The notes under the pieces were generated by a model. That model worked only from the letters and a program-made list of their open reading frames with translations. It did no database searches and was not told where the DNA came from. DNA of 64,000 bases. Source: Ilex aquifolium. Lineage: Eukaryota > Streptophyta > Magnoliopsida > Aquifoliales > Aquifoliaceae. Shown here piece by piece: positions 36,871 through 49,300 of this stretch. The DNA is taken from contig OX637396.1 in the NCBI GenBank assembly GCA_951799425.1, forward strand, positions 40,477,901 to 40,541,900. Reading direction: 5' to 3'. Position 1 is the first letter of the stretch. Every line of letters starts with the position of its first letter. Both the position numbers and the translations under genes were made by a program.

Positions 36871-37345
36871 ACACCCTAAAAGATATTTTGAATCTTAATT
36901 TATACACTCAAACATTAAAAATTTTAATTTATACACTGAATGTTACGAATTGATAGCAATGTGGACCTTGTCCAAACTACTGTTCAGTTTTTCGTTATAA
37001 ATTGAAGTACACGAGTTACAAGTGATTCGATCATGGGCTTATTTATAAATTCACATATTATTGGCGTCTCATGTGAGTTGCAAATAATAGACTTAGCCAT
37101 TATTTGATTAACGAAATCTTATTTTCAATACATAAAACAATGTCAAATTGATCGCAGACGAAGATCTGCAGCGATAGACACACCTTCTCATACTTGAAGC
37201 ACTTGCAACTCATGTGCTTCAATTTATAACAAAAAACTAAACGACAAGCTGAACGAGGTCCACTTTACTTCTAATTCATAACATTGAGAATACAAATTAA
37301 ATTTTTTAATATTTTAGAGTACAAATTAAAAATCGAATTATCTTT
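36871..37345. mobile_element. Foldback MITE
   Basis: The arms of about 150 bp are reverse complements. The left arm reads GATATTTTGAATCTTAATTT, then CATTAAAAATTTTAATTTATACACT and GAATGTTACGAATTG..GTGGACCTTG. The right arm repeats this in complement up to GAGGTCCACTTTACTTC. A further pair flanks the loop (TTATAAATTGAAG..CTTCAATTTATAA). No coding sequence. Confidence 0.75.
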
Positions 37346-37450
37346 CTTAATAGAGCACATTCTTCCCAATTTGTGAACCTCTTACACTTTGTCCCATGTT
37401 AAGAAATTCTTTTGAATGGGACACAATATAATTACCATGAGGCATACATG

Positions 37451-37701
37451 TTATCAATTATTAATCCCAAAGAATAACTTAAGTGGTAACATAGTTATAA
37501 ATTCAAACATTTTGAATTTAAATATTGACATTTCTTTGAGACCAGACCATAAGAATTTATCCTTTATGAATACCCTAACCTCGGTGTAGATGATTTATAT
37601 TTGACTAGACGGAAGAGGGGATTAGTCGAGGTACAAATAAGTTGGTCTGGACACTCCTGATCGTAGAACCGAAAAAAAAAAAAAAAAGATTCTCAATTAT
37701 T
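37451..37701 (+). mobile_element. SINE with 12-bp flanking repeats
   Basis: The body is 37463-37689. It carries the 3' motif shared by many plant SINEs (GGGGATTAGTCGAGGTACAA..TTGGTCTGGACACTC) and a run of about 17 A (37672-37687). The flanks are TTATCAATTATT (37451-37462) and TTCTCAATTATT (37690-37701), with one mismatch. The A/B boxes at the 5' end are decayed but TTAAGTGGTAACAT remains. Confidence 0.8.
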
Positions 37702-38353
37702 GCCTAATTATCGCATGTCCTTGTTTGAACAGTTTTCATTAATACTAAATTTTTTTCCCATTAATAATAAATCATCTATAAATATCTACTTGAATACAAT
37801 AATTAGAAATAATGAAGTGTACTAAAATTCGTAGCATGAGATTAAATATTGAGAAAGTTTAGGAAATATTAAAGGGGCATTTCACTCGCAGACAAGCTTT
37901 CAAGAACTAGGACCATAGTTGATTCAATTTACTCTTCTGATTATTATTTTCATACCAATTCATAGTGTAATGATCACGAGAAATCACCTAAAGAGGCTAG
38001 CCAAGTATACTTCATTTGAGGTTATTCTTTATATACATGTCCAAAATTTCATACAAACTTCCGAAATGAAACTCAATACATGTCAATGCAGGTCATATGT
38101 AGCCTCCTTGGCCTATGCATCAAGCTAGTTCCTAACTTCTTCCTATCTTACACAGGGATGACCAATTTGTCACCATGTTCATGACTGCAAGATGCAATCA
38201 AACCTCTTTGTCGAGGCACATTTAGATGTACGCTTGATGCCAATAATCCTTTGTATTTGTCACATCTTTCGGGTTTTGATCATCAATTTCCCAACTAGAG
38301 CTTGTTAATTTTGTACTGTTGAACATCCTTTCATCATCACCCCTGTTCTGTAA

Positions 38354-38782
38354 TCAACCATAGAACAAATCAACCAATAGGTCATCTACCAAATTGCTCA
38401 ATACCTCACTCTCCATCTTTAAGACCAACTCTTCTTGCTCCTCTTCAAACTTGTTCCACCTCACTCCCCTCTCCATATCTTTGATATATGCTTCTCTCTT
38501 GCTCTCCACTTCCCATTCAAAATATCCCTCATATTCCTTACACATCACAGTGGCCACTTCATTGCGTTGTTGTTGTTCTTCTTCTTCTTCTTCTTCTTCT
38601 TCTTCTTCGTTGTCTTCAAATCCGCTGTTTGATTCGTTGGAGAACTGTTTCTCTATGTCTACTGGCTCTAGTTTGGCAGCACTTTCGAAGTCTTCGATCA
38701 TTTGCATGAGCATACATGTTCTCCCTGTTCAAAACAAAATTTGAAGCATTTTAATTACACTCCCATTTTTGAAATGTGTGTT

Positions 38783-38828
<46 letters not shown>

Positions 38829-39843
38829 TAATGGAGTAACAACTTTCAAAAGGGTAGGAAGGGACATACTGTCCATATTTGCAAGGCTTTGATGGAAAGA
38901 CGAGCACAATTCTTCATCTTCTTGAAATGGAGAATCAAGGACTGAGACTGGGCTGTGTTGTTCTTTCTTATCCAATGGCTGGTCTATCTGTAATATGTGA
39001 TTTTAATCAGTATTTGACACTAATAGTTAACAAGGAAAATGCTAAAAGAAGCATCAGGGGTTGCTAAAATCATTTCCAAATCACAAAATTCAATCCTAAT
39101 CTCATCTAATTACTCACCTTGTAATCCACGGCTGTTCCTCTTGTCGCCACTCCACAACTATCGCCGGCACCACCGTCGGGTAAAAATTCCTTACCCACTT
39201 CACCATTGTTTTTACCGGAGAACTCATCGCAGACACCACGCCATGACTGTAAATCTTCCGCAAAATCACTATCGCACCAGCTTGAGCTCTTACTGGTAGT
39301 AGCAGTAGTACTAGATGACCCTGTCGTTGTGGTGGCGGTGGTGCAGTGAAGGGGTGAGGATGAGAAGTCCAACGGTGGAGGTCCCTCCTCGACCAAGTCC
39401 CGGAACGATCTCCACCGTAGAATATCCTTCACCGTAACGGCGACTCCGATCTCAGGAACATTGTTGTTGTCCTGTGGGTTCCGTTTCGTGAGTCTGCGTG
39501 AAATGCTTCTGGGTAAAATTGACGGAGATGTGAAAGGGAGAAATTTAACGGCTTTAATGACGATTCCTGAAGCTTTGTGGATAGCAGAGATTGTCGTCGC
39601 GGCTGCTTTTGATCGGCTTCTCAGTAATTTGGACGGTGCTTGATCAACATAATTGGTGTTGAGATCAACATTGAGGAGGGTTTTTATGGTTGGTCCGCAA
39701 GGTGTTCGACGAAAGGTCGAGGTTGGAATCGAGTCTTCTGTCAAGAAATCTTTCAGCCTTTGTGGAGGTTGTCTTCGCTCCATTGAAAGTGGGTTTACAT
39801 GTTTTGAATCTGTGACCCAAAATGGGAAACTCAAAGACGCCAT
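38354..39843 (-). CDS. Plant-specific TRM/DUF4378-like protein
   Basis: Three exons, 39118-39843, 38870-38987 and 38354-38724, encode 404 residues, with phase-consistent GT-AG joins. N-terminal features include RLKDFLTED (near residues 29-37), a basic Ser/Arg region (SKLLRSRSKAA, ISRRLTKR) and DILRWRSFRDLVEEG. The middle is Ser/Thr-rich. The C-terminal third has a run of glutamates and EQQQ followed by a helical acidic tail that ends SNLVDDLLVDLFYG. The conserved tail and start motif suggest the plant family that includes TON1-recruiting-motif (TRM) and DUF4378 proteins, linked to cortical microtubule organisation. This identification is inference; the gene itself is well supported. Confidence 0.75.
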
Positions 39844-39991
39844 AGTTCGAATTTGGAACAGAGATTCAGTCCAGAAAGAGTGTCTGAAGCGAGAGAGAGA
39901 GAGAGAGTCTACTGAGAATGAAATGATGAGAGAGCTAGCTCTGAAGAAAGGGAAGGATGCAGATGAGAATGGAGTGATGAAGAGAAGAGTG

Positions 39992-39999
39992 TATTTATA
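39992..39999 (-). promoter_or_regulatory. TATA box of the TRM-like gene
   Basis: TATAAATA on the minus strand lies about 150 bp upstream of the ATG. A start of transcription near 39960-39965 is predicted by spacing. A GA-rich leader (39890-39910) follows. Confidence 0.6.
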
Positions 40000-40502
40000 A
40001 ATAGATGAAAGGTGGCGTTTGACTTGGTTTGGAACCAGGTAAGTACCGAAATTTGTTATCTTTGGAACAATTAACGATCAAAGATGGATGTTAAAAAATA
40101 TAACTTTAGCTATCAAACCACCACACTTCGATTAATCCCTGACTCCAAAACTTATCCGATCGAAAGAGAAGGAAGGGCAGAGGTAGGTTCGGAGGCAGGT
40201 GCAGCCCATGGGTTGAGGGTTGTTTAAAGAAGTATGGCAGTGATGGTGGAAGCATGGATGTTTCCTGTTTCTGATGTTTTTAATTTGAAATCTTTGTCTG
40301 GTTTCAAAGGATGTCGCAAGGAAAGTGACTTAGATTCCTACAGTAATTAAACATGGTTTTGTCTATTTATGTATGTACATGCTTCACTGGTTTTGTCTTT
40401 GTCTTTGTCTTTTAATCTTTAATTTCCTTGTTGCCTTGTCGGTGTTGGATTTATGCATGTATTCCCTGGTTTTAATGTTAAATGATTCATAATCAAGATG
40501 AC

Positions 40503-40797
40503 CAATTAGACTCGTGTTACCACTAAGTGGAGTGGTTCAGTGGAGTGGTTCAGTGGAGTACTTTCTGAATTTTTCACATTGAGGTTAGAGGTTCGAGTTT
40601 TAGAGTTTATATTAGAGCTCAGAGATTGATCACTATACTAGCCTAGCTAAGTTCGTTCCCGAGAGAAGTAACAGGCACGGTAAGAGGTCTCGTGATCCCA
40701 CCAATGATGACCTATTTGAGTGGCTTCTAGACACTCTCTTTTACCCCCACCCTTTTTTGACGAGCCAAAAAAAAAAAAAAAACAATTAGACTCATGT
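40503..40797 (+). mobile_element. SINE with 15-bp target duplication
   Basis: The body is 40518-40782. The flanks are CAATTAGACTCGTGT (40503-40517) and CAATTAGACTCATGT (40783-40797). The body has TGGTTCAGTGG (A-box-like), GAGGTTCGAG (B-box-like), an internal region and a tail of about 16 A. This is a complete SINE and appears relatively young because the tail is still long. Confidence 0.88.
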
Positions 40798-41059
40798 CGT
40801 AAATAAGTTGATATGAAGTCAACACCTAATCAAATTTATTCAATTATAAATGACCAAATATCTATAATATAAAATAAAATAGACTTCAATAAGTTCATCC
40901 GATAGTCTCAAATAAACTCATCAAACGACCATTAACATCATTCTCAAATCATTCATATTGTACAGTACCTTCAAATACGAATTATCCCTAATATATTCAA
41001 TACAACTTTAAAGGATTACGAATTGAATCTAGCATGAATCTACGCCATATCTCCATTAA

Positions 41060-41285
41060 CATAATATCTCAAATCAAAAGACAAAGATATAAAGTTTTTG
41101 AATTTCATGTGAATTTAAGTCGGGAGAATCTCTTGGGGTCAATCATAAAGAATTTATCTCTCATGAATTCTCTAATTTCAATATGAATAACATGTCTTTG
41201 ATCGGACTAAAAAAAAATTAATCGAAATATACGTAAATTAGTTCAAATACTCTTTATCGTTCAATAAAAAATCAAAAAAAAAATG
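41060..41285 (+). mobile_element. Decayed SINE of the 37-kb family
   Basis: ATTTATCTCTCATGAATTC, TTTGATCGGAC and the remains of a GGATTAGTCGAGG-like word in the order seen at 37463-37689, ending in an A-rich tail near 41270-41283. It is much more diverged, and no flanking duplication was found. Confidence 0.5.
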
Positions 41286-41877
41286 TGAATTTCTGTGGTG
41301 GGGGTGCATGCATGATCAATTGATTGTATTGTCCCCCATGTCTCCGACAAGGTAGATGGGAACAGATATTACGTGGGGATTTCATTGCTTGGAAGGTCAT
41401 GACACGTGCACATGGCTTCCATCTCGAATGTTTGTGCACCTACTTGCATGTAGAAAGCATCCTATGTTTTGTATTCAGGAGTTTGCTTCAATACCGGAAA
41501 AATAAAAATGGGTACAATATCAAAAATATAAGGTCGTTACTTGTATACTCTCAAATCTCAAAAAATCAATAACTAGTGAAATTGGTATATATTTTAAAAA
41601 TAAATAAAATTACTATATATTTTAAAAATAAGTGATAATAGAAATTAAAATTAGTTTTAAAAAATGATAATTATTTATCTTATTTAAACCTAAATAAAAA
41701 TATAAAAAAAAATTTACAATATTTGTGATTATTGAGTGACATTAAATTTAACATTTTAGATTAAGTTAAAAATATTAAGATGTTAGATTAGGTTATCTAA
41801 GTTCACCACTATTTTAAGTGATAATAGAAATTAAAATTAGTTTTAAAAAATGATAATTATTTATCATATTTAATATT

Positions 41878-42276
41878 CAATTGGTTAAGATTACATTGCT
41901 GAGGTAAGAATATCACTTTTTTGGTTAACATTATCATTTTTTTGGTTAAGATTACCACTTTTTTGATTAAAAGAACAATTTTTTGGTTAAGAGTACCACT
42001 TTTTTTTGTTAAGAGTACCACTTTTTTGGTTAAGAGTACCACTTTTTTGATTAAGAATATCACTTTTTTAGTTAACATTACCACTTTTTTGGTTAAGAAT
42101 ATCATTTTTTTGGTTAACATTACCACTTTTTTTGTTAACATTACCATTTTTTTTGTTAACAGTACTACTTTTTTGTTAAGAGTATCATTTTTTTTGTTAA
42201 TATTACCATTTTTTTGGCTAATAGTACCACTTTTTTGATTAAGAGTACCACTTTTTTTGTTAAGAGTATCACTTTT
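41878..42276 (+). repeat. Minisatellite array, left arm (21-bp unit)
   Basis: About 18 imperfect units of GGTTAAGAGTACCACTTTTTT (with T/A run length changes and ATTACC/TATCAC variants) run head to tail. The same unit recurs in reverse complement at 43140-44240. Open frames along it are repeat translations with a 7-residue period. Confidence 0.9.
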
Positions 42277-43139
42277 TTGATCTAATAAATTAAATTTTAA
42301 TTGGATGAAATTACTTGTTAATTTGATAAATTGAATATTTTTTAAATAATTTTGGATGTTAATTTGATTAATTTAGTGTTAATTGGATGAATTTGAATGC
42401 AAATTAGATGAATGCAATATTAATTTGATGTTAATTTGAGTAATTTATTGTTAAATTGTTAAATTTAATTGTTAATTTAATGAACTAAATGTTTATTAGA
42501 TAAAATTGAATGTTAATTTGGTGTTAAATTGATGAATTGAATATTAATTAGATGGAATTGTATGTTACTTTGGTGTTAATTTGATAAATTGAATCTTTAT
42601 TGTTTGATTTAGAATGTTAATGTAATATTAATTTGTTAATTACATGTTAATTAAATATTTAGATGAAAAAATAATATTAATTTAGTGTTAATTAATTACA
42701 AGTTGAATTTTGATGTTAATTTGATGAATTGAATGTGTTAATGTAATATTAATTTGTTAATTACATATTAATTAAATACTTTTGGGTTAAGTTACAATTA
42801 TTACAACAAAGTTTTTCAGCACCAAATGAATTATAACAAAGTTATCATTATTTGGGTACACATTTGGTGTTAAATTAAAATAGGTAAAAAAATTTGGAGT
42901 AATATGAAACTAATTACATAGTTAAGGGTGTAATATGAAAAATATGAGGAAAAAATTGAAAAAATGTAATAATTTAGGGGTATAAGTGAAATTTATTGGA
43001 CAAGTTAAAATCTTGATTGCTGGTTGAGCGATCGAGATTAGTTTGGAAACTTGATCGCTAAGTGAATGCCCGATCGCTACATAAGCGATTATGGTTAGAT
43101 CACTCATATAGCGATCAACTTCTTGTTTTTAACCCACAA
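42277..43139. repeat. AT-rich spacer between the mirrored arrays
   Basis: About 860 bp between the arrays. The first half is a degenerate repeat of GAATTGAATGTTAATTTGATG-type words. The end (43021-43125) has a cluster of GATCGC/GCGATC words. A related AT-rich repeat recurs at 49145-49700. No gene. Confidence 0.65.
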
Positions 43140-44240
43140 TTAATAGTATTGTTAACAAAAAAAATGGTACTCTTAACCAAAAAAGTGGTACTCTTAACCA
43201 AAAAAGTGGTAATCTTAATCAAAAGAATGGTAATATTAACCAAAAAAATGATATTCTTAACTAAAAAAATGTAATCTTAACCAAAAAAGTGGTAATGTTA
43301 ACCTAATCAATAGTAATATTAACCAAAAAGTTGTAAGGTTAACAAAAAAAGTGATACTCTTAACCCCAAAAAGTGATAATTTTAACCATAAAAGTGATAC
43401 TATTAACAAAAAAAATGATAATTTTAACTAAAAAAATTGTACTGTTAACCAGAAAAGTGTTACTTTTACCCCAACATTGTAATCTTAACCAACAAAGTGG
43501 TAATCTTAATCAAAAGAATAGTAATATTAACAAAAAAAGTAGTACTCTTTACCAAAAAAAGTGTAATCTTAACCAAAAGAGTGTTAATGTTAACCTAATC
43601 AATGGTAATGTTAATTAAAAAAGTTGTAATGTTAACAAAAAAAAGTGGTACTCTAACAAAAAAAATGGTAATTTTTACCAAAAAAATAGTACTTTTAACT
43701 ATAAAAGTAGTACTCTTACCCAACAGTATAATCTTAACCAACAAAGTGGTAATCTTAATCAAAAGAATTGTAATGTTAACAAAAAAAGTGGTACTCTTAA
43801 CCAAAAAAAGTGTAATCTTAATCAAAAGAGTGGTAATGTAAACTTAATCAATGGTAATGTTAACAAAAAAAAGTGTAATTTTAACCAAATGAGTGGTAAT
43901 GTTAACCTAATTAATGGTAATCTAAACAAAAAAAAGTTGTAATGTTAACCAAAAAAGTGATACTCTTAATCACAAAAGTGGTAATTTTAACAAAAAAAAA
44001 TGATACTCTTACAAAAAAAATGGTACTCTTAACCAAAAAAGTTGTATTGTTAACAAAAAAAAGGTGATAATCTTAACCAAAAAAATGGTACTGTTAACCA
44101 GAAAAGTGGTACTCTTACCCAACAATGTACTCTTAATCAAAAAAGTGTTAATCTTAATCAAAAGAATGATAATATTAACAAAAAAAATGGTACTCTTAAC
44201 CAAAAAAAGTGTAATGTTAACTAAAAAAAATGTATTTATT
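43140..44240 (-). repeat. Minisatellite array, right arm (inverted)
   Basis: About 45 imperfect units of GTGGTACTCTTAACCAAAAAA, the reverse complement of the unit at 41878-42276. Higher-order blocks recur, for example a group containing CCCAACAATGTA or CCCAACAGTATA near 43475, 43725 and 44120, which shows segmental expansion. Transcription across both arms would give a long double-stranded RNA. Confidence 0.9.
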
Positions 44241-44259
44241 TTTTTTTAAATATAAGCTT

Positions 44260-44690
44260 ACTATAATTTCAACCTTAGTTTTAATAAATGATGATGATTT
44301 TATGATCTCTTGAAGGGTTCATAGGGATAAAAATAATTCTGCAACTCCATCTTCTTCTTTCTCCTTCTTCTTTGTCGTCTGAGTGTCTTTTTTTTTTTTT
44401 TTTATGAATTTACTATAATCTCAATCTTAGTTTTAATAAATGATGATGATTTTATAAGCTCTTGAAGGGTTTATAAGGATAAAAACAATTCTGCAACTCC
44501 ATGCATTAATCTTTCTCCTTCTTTTTCCCTGTCTGAGTTTTTTTTTTTTTAAAATGAAAAGACTACCACTCAATCTTAGTTTTAATAAATGATGATGATT
44601 TTCATAATCTCTTGAAGTGTTCATAGGGATAAAAATATTTCTGCAACTCCATCTTCTTCTTCTTCGTCTGAGTTTTTTTTTTTTTTATAA
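44260..44690. repeat. ~140-bp tandem triplicate
   Basis: Three consecutive copies (about 44260-44402, 44403-44548 and 44549-44686). Each contains TTAGTTTTAATAAATGATGAT, CTCTTGAAG.GTT.ATA.GGATAA, CTGCAACTCCAT and GTCTGAGT, and each ends in a run of T. This tail could mark retroposed monomers or simple tandem expansion. Confidence 0.85.
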
Positions 44691-45640
44691 ATTTCTAAGG
44701 CTCAGTGGTTAGTCGGTAAAAAGTTATAGACTTGATCAGCGGTGGAAGTTCTTCGTGAGTTGTGAACCGTTCATTTTATTTTTTCGGTACCATACCGAAA
44801 AGTGGGTGTCGGTACCGTAGTCGAACCTATTCATTGCTCACCCGTGCCACTTGTCACTTGTGTCGCCTCCGCCCCCACGATCGGAATTCGAAAGCATTGT
44901 AAAAAAATATGGGCCACGGCAATCAATCACCTGGTCAATGGGCCAGGCCCGGAGTAGCCTACTTAACAAATAGCCTCCGTGGGCTTCATAGAGCTATTTT
45001 GTTAGGCCTAGTGGGCAAACCATGGCCCATAGACCTACCGCTCAAGTGATTTTGTTAGGCCTAGTGGGCCAAACCATGGCTCGATTTGAGTAGTTATATT
45101 TACATAAATAGTTGTGGTCAAAGAACTTCTTTTTGGTAGGTAAACAATTTCAAATTTATCTTGAAATACTTATAAACTTCGCCCTACTTGTATATTAGAT
45201 TTTTTAGAAATTACTTGTTATAGGGATTTATTATGTGAATGGTTTTTTAAATTTTGTGAAATCTTCATCCTGGAGAAGCTGACTATTCGTGGCTTGATAA
45301 TTACGCTTTATATTTTATTTTTTAAGAAATTTTTATTGGGCTTCGTTCTAACTTGAATGCTTATATGCTTTTATCAAATTGGGCCCGAGTTATAATCTAA
45401 AGTGAAAATTAGAAGTGAGTCCCCTTAGATCTACTTGTTTGGAGATAAGTTCTGCAAGAAAACTTATAAGGGGCGAAGTCCATGTTTAAAATTATATGTA
45501 ATGACTTAAGTCCACTTTTTTTTTTTTTTTTATCTCAAAAACACCCTTCCTTGAAAGGAAATTAAATTAATTTCCTATTTTGGAAATTGTTATCCCTTAA
45601 TTCAAGGTCAATTAAAATATGCCAATAAAATCTCCATCAT
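44691..45640. other. AT-rich intergenic DNA, possible SINE trace
   Basis: GGCTCAGTGGTTAGTCGG at about 44699 looks like a tRNA/SINE A-box. A duplicated word TGTTAGGCCTAGTGGGC occurs at about 45000 and 45053. No gene or complete element was recognised. Confidence 0.35.
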
Positions 45641-45664
45641 AAATTTAAAATTCAAATTTAAAGT

Positions 45665-45706
<42 letters not shown>

Positions 45707-45864
45707 CGCTGGGTTGTTTTGGAGATGATACAAGTATAGTGGTGGCAGTGGTGTGGAGTAAAAAGGAGCTATCGAAGTGGAACTTGAATGGACTTTTGTG
45801 TGGTGGTGATGGTGGTGAGCGTTGTTGTGGAGGTGATGACAACGTGATGGTTGATGTATATATA

Positions 45865-46320
45865 TATATCAAATTCATGTTACTATTTTTTTTATTATGT
45901 TACTGTTCATGTTACTGCTTTTGTTGAGTATGTTACTGTTCATGTTACTATTATTTTGAACATGTTACTACTATTATTTTACTAAATATTAATATTCAAT
46001 GTTACTATTTGTTTTGTTTTTGAATATTACTATTTTTTGTGTTTGAATGGTACAATTTTTTGCGTTTGAATTTGAGAGAAATAATTATTGTTAAGTATAT
46101 TACATTTTTTGTTAAGTATGTTACTATTTTTGTTGAACATGTTACTGTTGTTATTTTTTAAAAATATTAATATTGAATGTTTTAATTTTTTTTATGTTTA
46201 AATGTTATTATTTTTTTTTTGTGTTTAAATGTATTATTTTTTATGTCCAAATGACAATTTTTTTTTGTATTTGAATGTTACTATTTTTTATTTTTAATGT
46301 TACTATATATATATACACAC
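45865..46320. repeat. Degenerate ATGTTACTATTTTT repeat
   Basis: The words ATGTTACTGTT, ATGTTACTATT and AATGTTACTATTTTTT recur about every 15-25 bp for 450 bp, with T-rich linkers. A (CT)n(TA)n tract precedes it at 45665-45706. It is simple-repeat decay with no coding value. Confidence 0.7.
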
Positions 46321-49300
46321 CTAACCTATATATGGATATAGATAGATAAAAGAGAGGAAAATTTTTAATGTTAGTCAAACTCTTAACCTATATATAGATA
46401 TAGATAGATATGAGAGAGAAACAATTTTAATGTTAGTCAAACTCCTAAGATTTAAGAGTTTTTAATTTTTAATTTTATTTCACTTCTAAAGAGAATGGAT
46501 AGTATGGTAAAATTGACAAAAAACAGACTTCATAACAAATAAGTTTCCTTGACGGACTTAAGTCCAAACAAGTCCATATAAGGGGACTGGCCTCCAAATT
46601 TCCCTAATCTAAATTAACCGGTCACAAGCGAGCCACATTTGATCATATTCAAGTTCGACAAGTTTTGCTCAATCAACATCCCCAACAACCAATAGGTAGA
46701 TTATAGGGGTAAAAAAGTCCTCCTCTTAGGTCCAAGTCAACGGACGTGAGGCTGATAAGCCCAAGCTGCCACTGCCACGCTAGCGAAGGATCATGTATAT
46801 CTTCTCGTTAATTCCGTGCTTGACCCTGATCTCTCTATTTAGGTGACAGATCATCGTTAGCTGATAGGTAACTTCAAGCCCATTCATAAACCATTAATCA
46901 CATAATTTTTCATTTTTGTCCATAATAAAATGATTTATACGTATTCCGAGAGTTGAAATTCACTGTTCAACACTAAAATATTTTATTTTTATCCACTTGT
47001 TATTCTATCATTGGACGATTATACTACGTGAACATAATGACATATTACAACGTGATCTTCCTTGGTCAACTACTTGGAAATAAGCATTAACTTTTGTGTG
47101 GGGGGACCAATGTAGACTTTCTGGGCACGTTAAAAACGTGATTAAAATTTTTTATTACATGATTTGGTTGTTGAATTGTTAAATCATCACGAATACTTTT
47201 ATTTATGTTTCGTTTATTCCAATACCAAATACATTAAGTGCTTCTTTAATGTAAATTTTTATAATTTTGAGTAGATTTATTGGTAAGGAAAAATTACATC
47301 TAGGCTCTTGAAATTTGTCACTTAATCACTCAGACCCCTAACATTTGAAATATTACACATAAATTGTCTAAAGTTTTTACGTGTGTAACACTTAGATCCC
47401 TACCGTCAATGTTCGTTAGTAAATTACACCTAGACCCTTTAAAGTTTTTAGACGTATAATATTTAGACCTCTCAAGTTTAACATGTTATACTTAGACTAA
47501 AAATACTCTAATAAAAGATAAAATATCAAATATTTTAAATTTTACAACCAAAATTCATATTATATTGTATCATTTATTGAACTAAAAATCTAATTTTTTT
47601 TAAAAATATTATAATTAATATACAATTATATTATCGTAAATTATAATAATGTTTTGAAGCTTACATATATCGGAAAACGACTACACCCTCAGAAAATAGA
47701 TTACAGCATTCTCATTTGTCAATGTAGACTTTGCATTGATGGTGACCTTTCCATGATATGAACTATCCTACTAATTGTCTAATAAAAAAAATAAAAAAAA
47801 CATGGTTAGAAATACCTCCTTCCATTCTCCATGATTTTTTTCATGTTCTTGACAAGTCAGAGAGAAATGGATACATTTTACTAATAGGTTATATGGGCGG
47901 AATGCATTCTTGCTGTTAAACAACTATCTGATCCAAAAATTTAAGTTGTTCGAGAGATAAAATTTAAGTATATATACTTCAACACGTTCTATCACGTGCA
48001 GGCTAAATTTTGGGTTTAACACGTGAAAATCTTTTAATAATTAGGGTGACAGTGAGATTCGAAATAACCATATACTCTAAAAGTTTAAACTGTTGGAGAG
48101 AGTATAACTTAAGTATTTATACTTCAACACTTGCTTACTGCACGTAATTTATCATTCTTTGTATTTGAAGCTGTAGGAATGTTTTCTTCTTCACAATTAG
48201 AATTAGAAATAAGATTTTTTTTTTCTCATATATTTTTATTAAATACAGGCTCATCGATTGAAAAAAGGGAAGTTGAAAAGCATTAGTTGATTTGTTGTGG
48301 TTAATGTTCATCTTTAGGTGAGATCAGTCTCTTAAATAAATTGGATATGTAATATTAATTGTCTCTGTGATTTTTTTTATTTGGTTGGAATGGTTTCTTG
48401 TTCGGTTATATATGCCTAGTTTTGTTATTTTTCAACTTAGCTATAATTTTTCTTTTGAATGTAAGTTTAACGAGTTTCGAAAACATATTTGCATACGCCG
48501 AGAAAATTATCGTCTGTTGCCGACATGGACTACCAAACTGACGTTTCTTTTTTCGCTTGGACAAACGCTGATGACTTTTCCGACGGCGAAATAGACAACA
48601 ATTAACAGAGACGCTATAATTTATTTTAATCAAGCAGCTGTGAATTTTTACTTTTTATCGTTATTTTCTTTCTAATCAAATCAAATGACCCTCGGAGAAA
48701 ATGATTTTTTTTGGATTCATGTTCCTTTGTCTGGTCAACTACTTGGAAAACAACTAACCAATTAAGGAAAGTTCATACCTTATGTTCATACCTTATGTTA
48801 GAGGTATGCTAACATACCCAAAAGAGGTTCTCTTCCAGCTTTGGAAAAAAGAATTAGCTTTTGTAGGGAAGGTAGACTTTTGGGTGTTTTTTATATTCTT
48901 TTTGGGAAGATTACAAGATTATTTTGGAGACTTTTGGCGTAACGACAAAGTTTTGGAGTTTTTCAATTTAATTATCTGGACCCACATGTTTAGATGGGTG
49001 GTGGCTTTTTCATTGGTTTTTGTCATATGGACAAGTGGAAGTAATTTCCAAAGTGTAGGGGGCCCATGCCTTTGGTCGTTGGAGACTTTTTTAATCCACC
49101 AATGGGAACGAATTAATGGCGTTAACGTGGGAATGGGGTAGGATTTTAATGTGAAATGAGGTCCAGTAGGTTGGTTTCATTGATGAAATTGAATGTTCAT
49201 TAATAGAATTGAAAATTAATTTTGATGAAATTGAAAGTAAATTTTAAAGTTTGAAAATTTAGTGTTAATTTTCTAAAATAAATATTAACTTTGATGAAAT

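Noticed and set aside
41878..44240. CRISPR-like array
   Set aside because: Repeats are contiguous and imperfect with no unique spacers, and this is plant nuclear DNA.
41857..44249. Lys/Thr/Leu 7-residue-repeat proteins on both strands
   Set aside because: A 21-bp unit gives a 7-codon period in several frames and both strands. There is no splice or start context and no coding bias.
48782..49141. 120-codon hydrophobic open frame
   Set aside because: No family resemblance, AT/T-rich codons giving Phe/Trp by chance, no promoter or conserved splice context. Left as unexplained.
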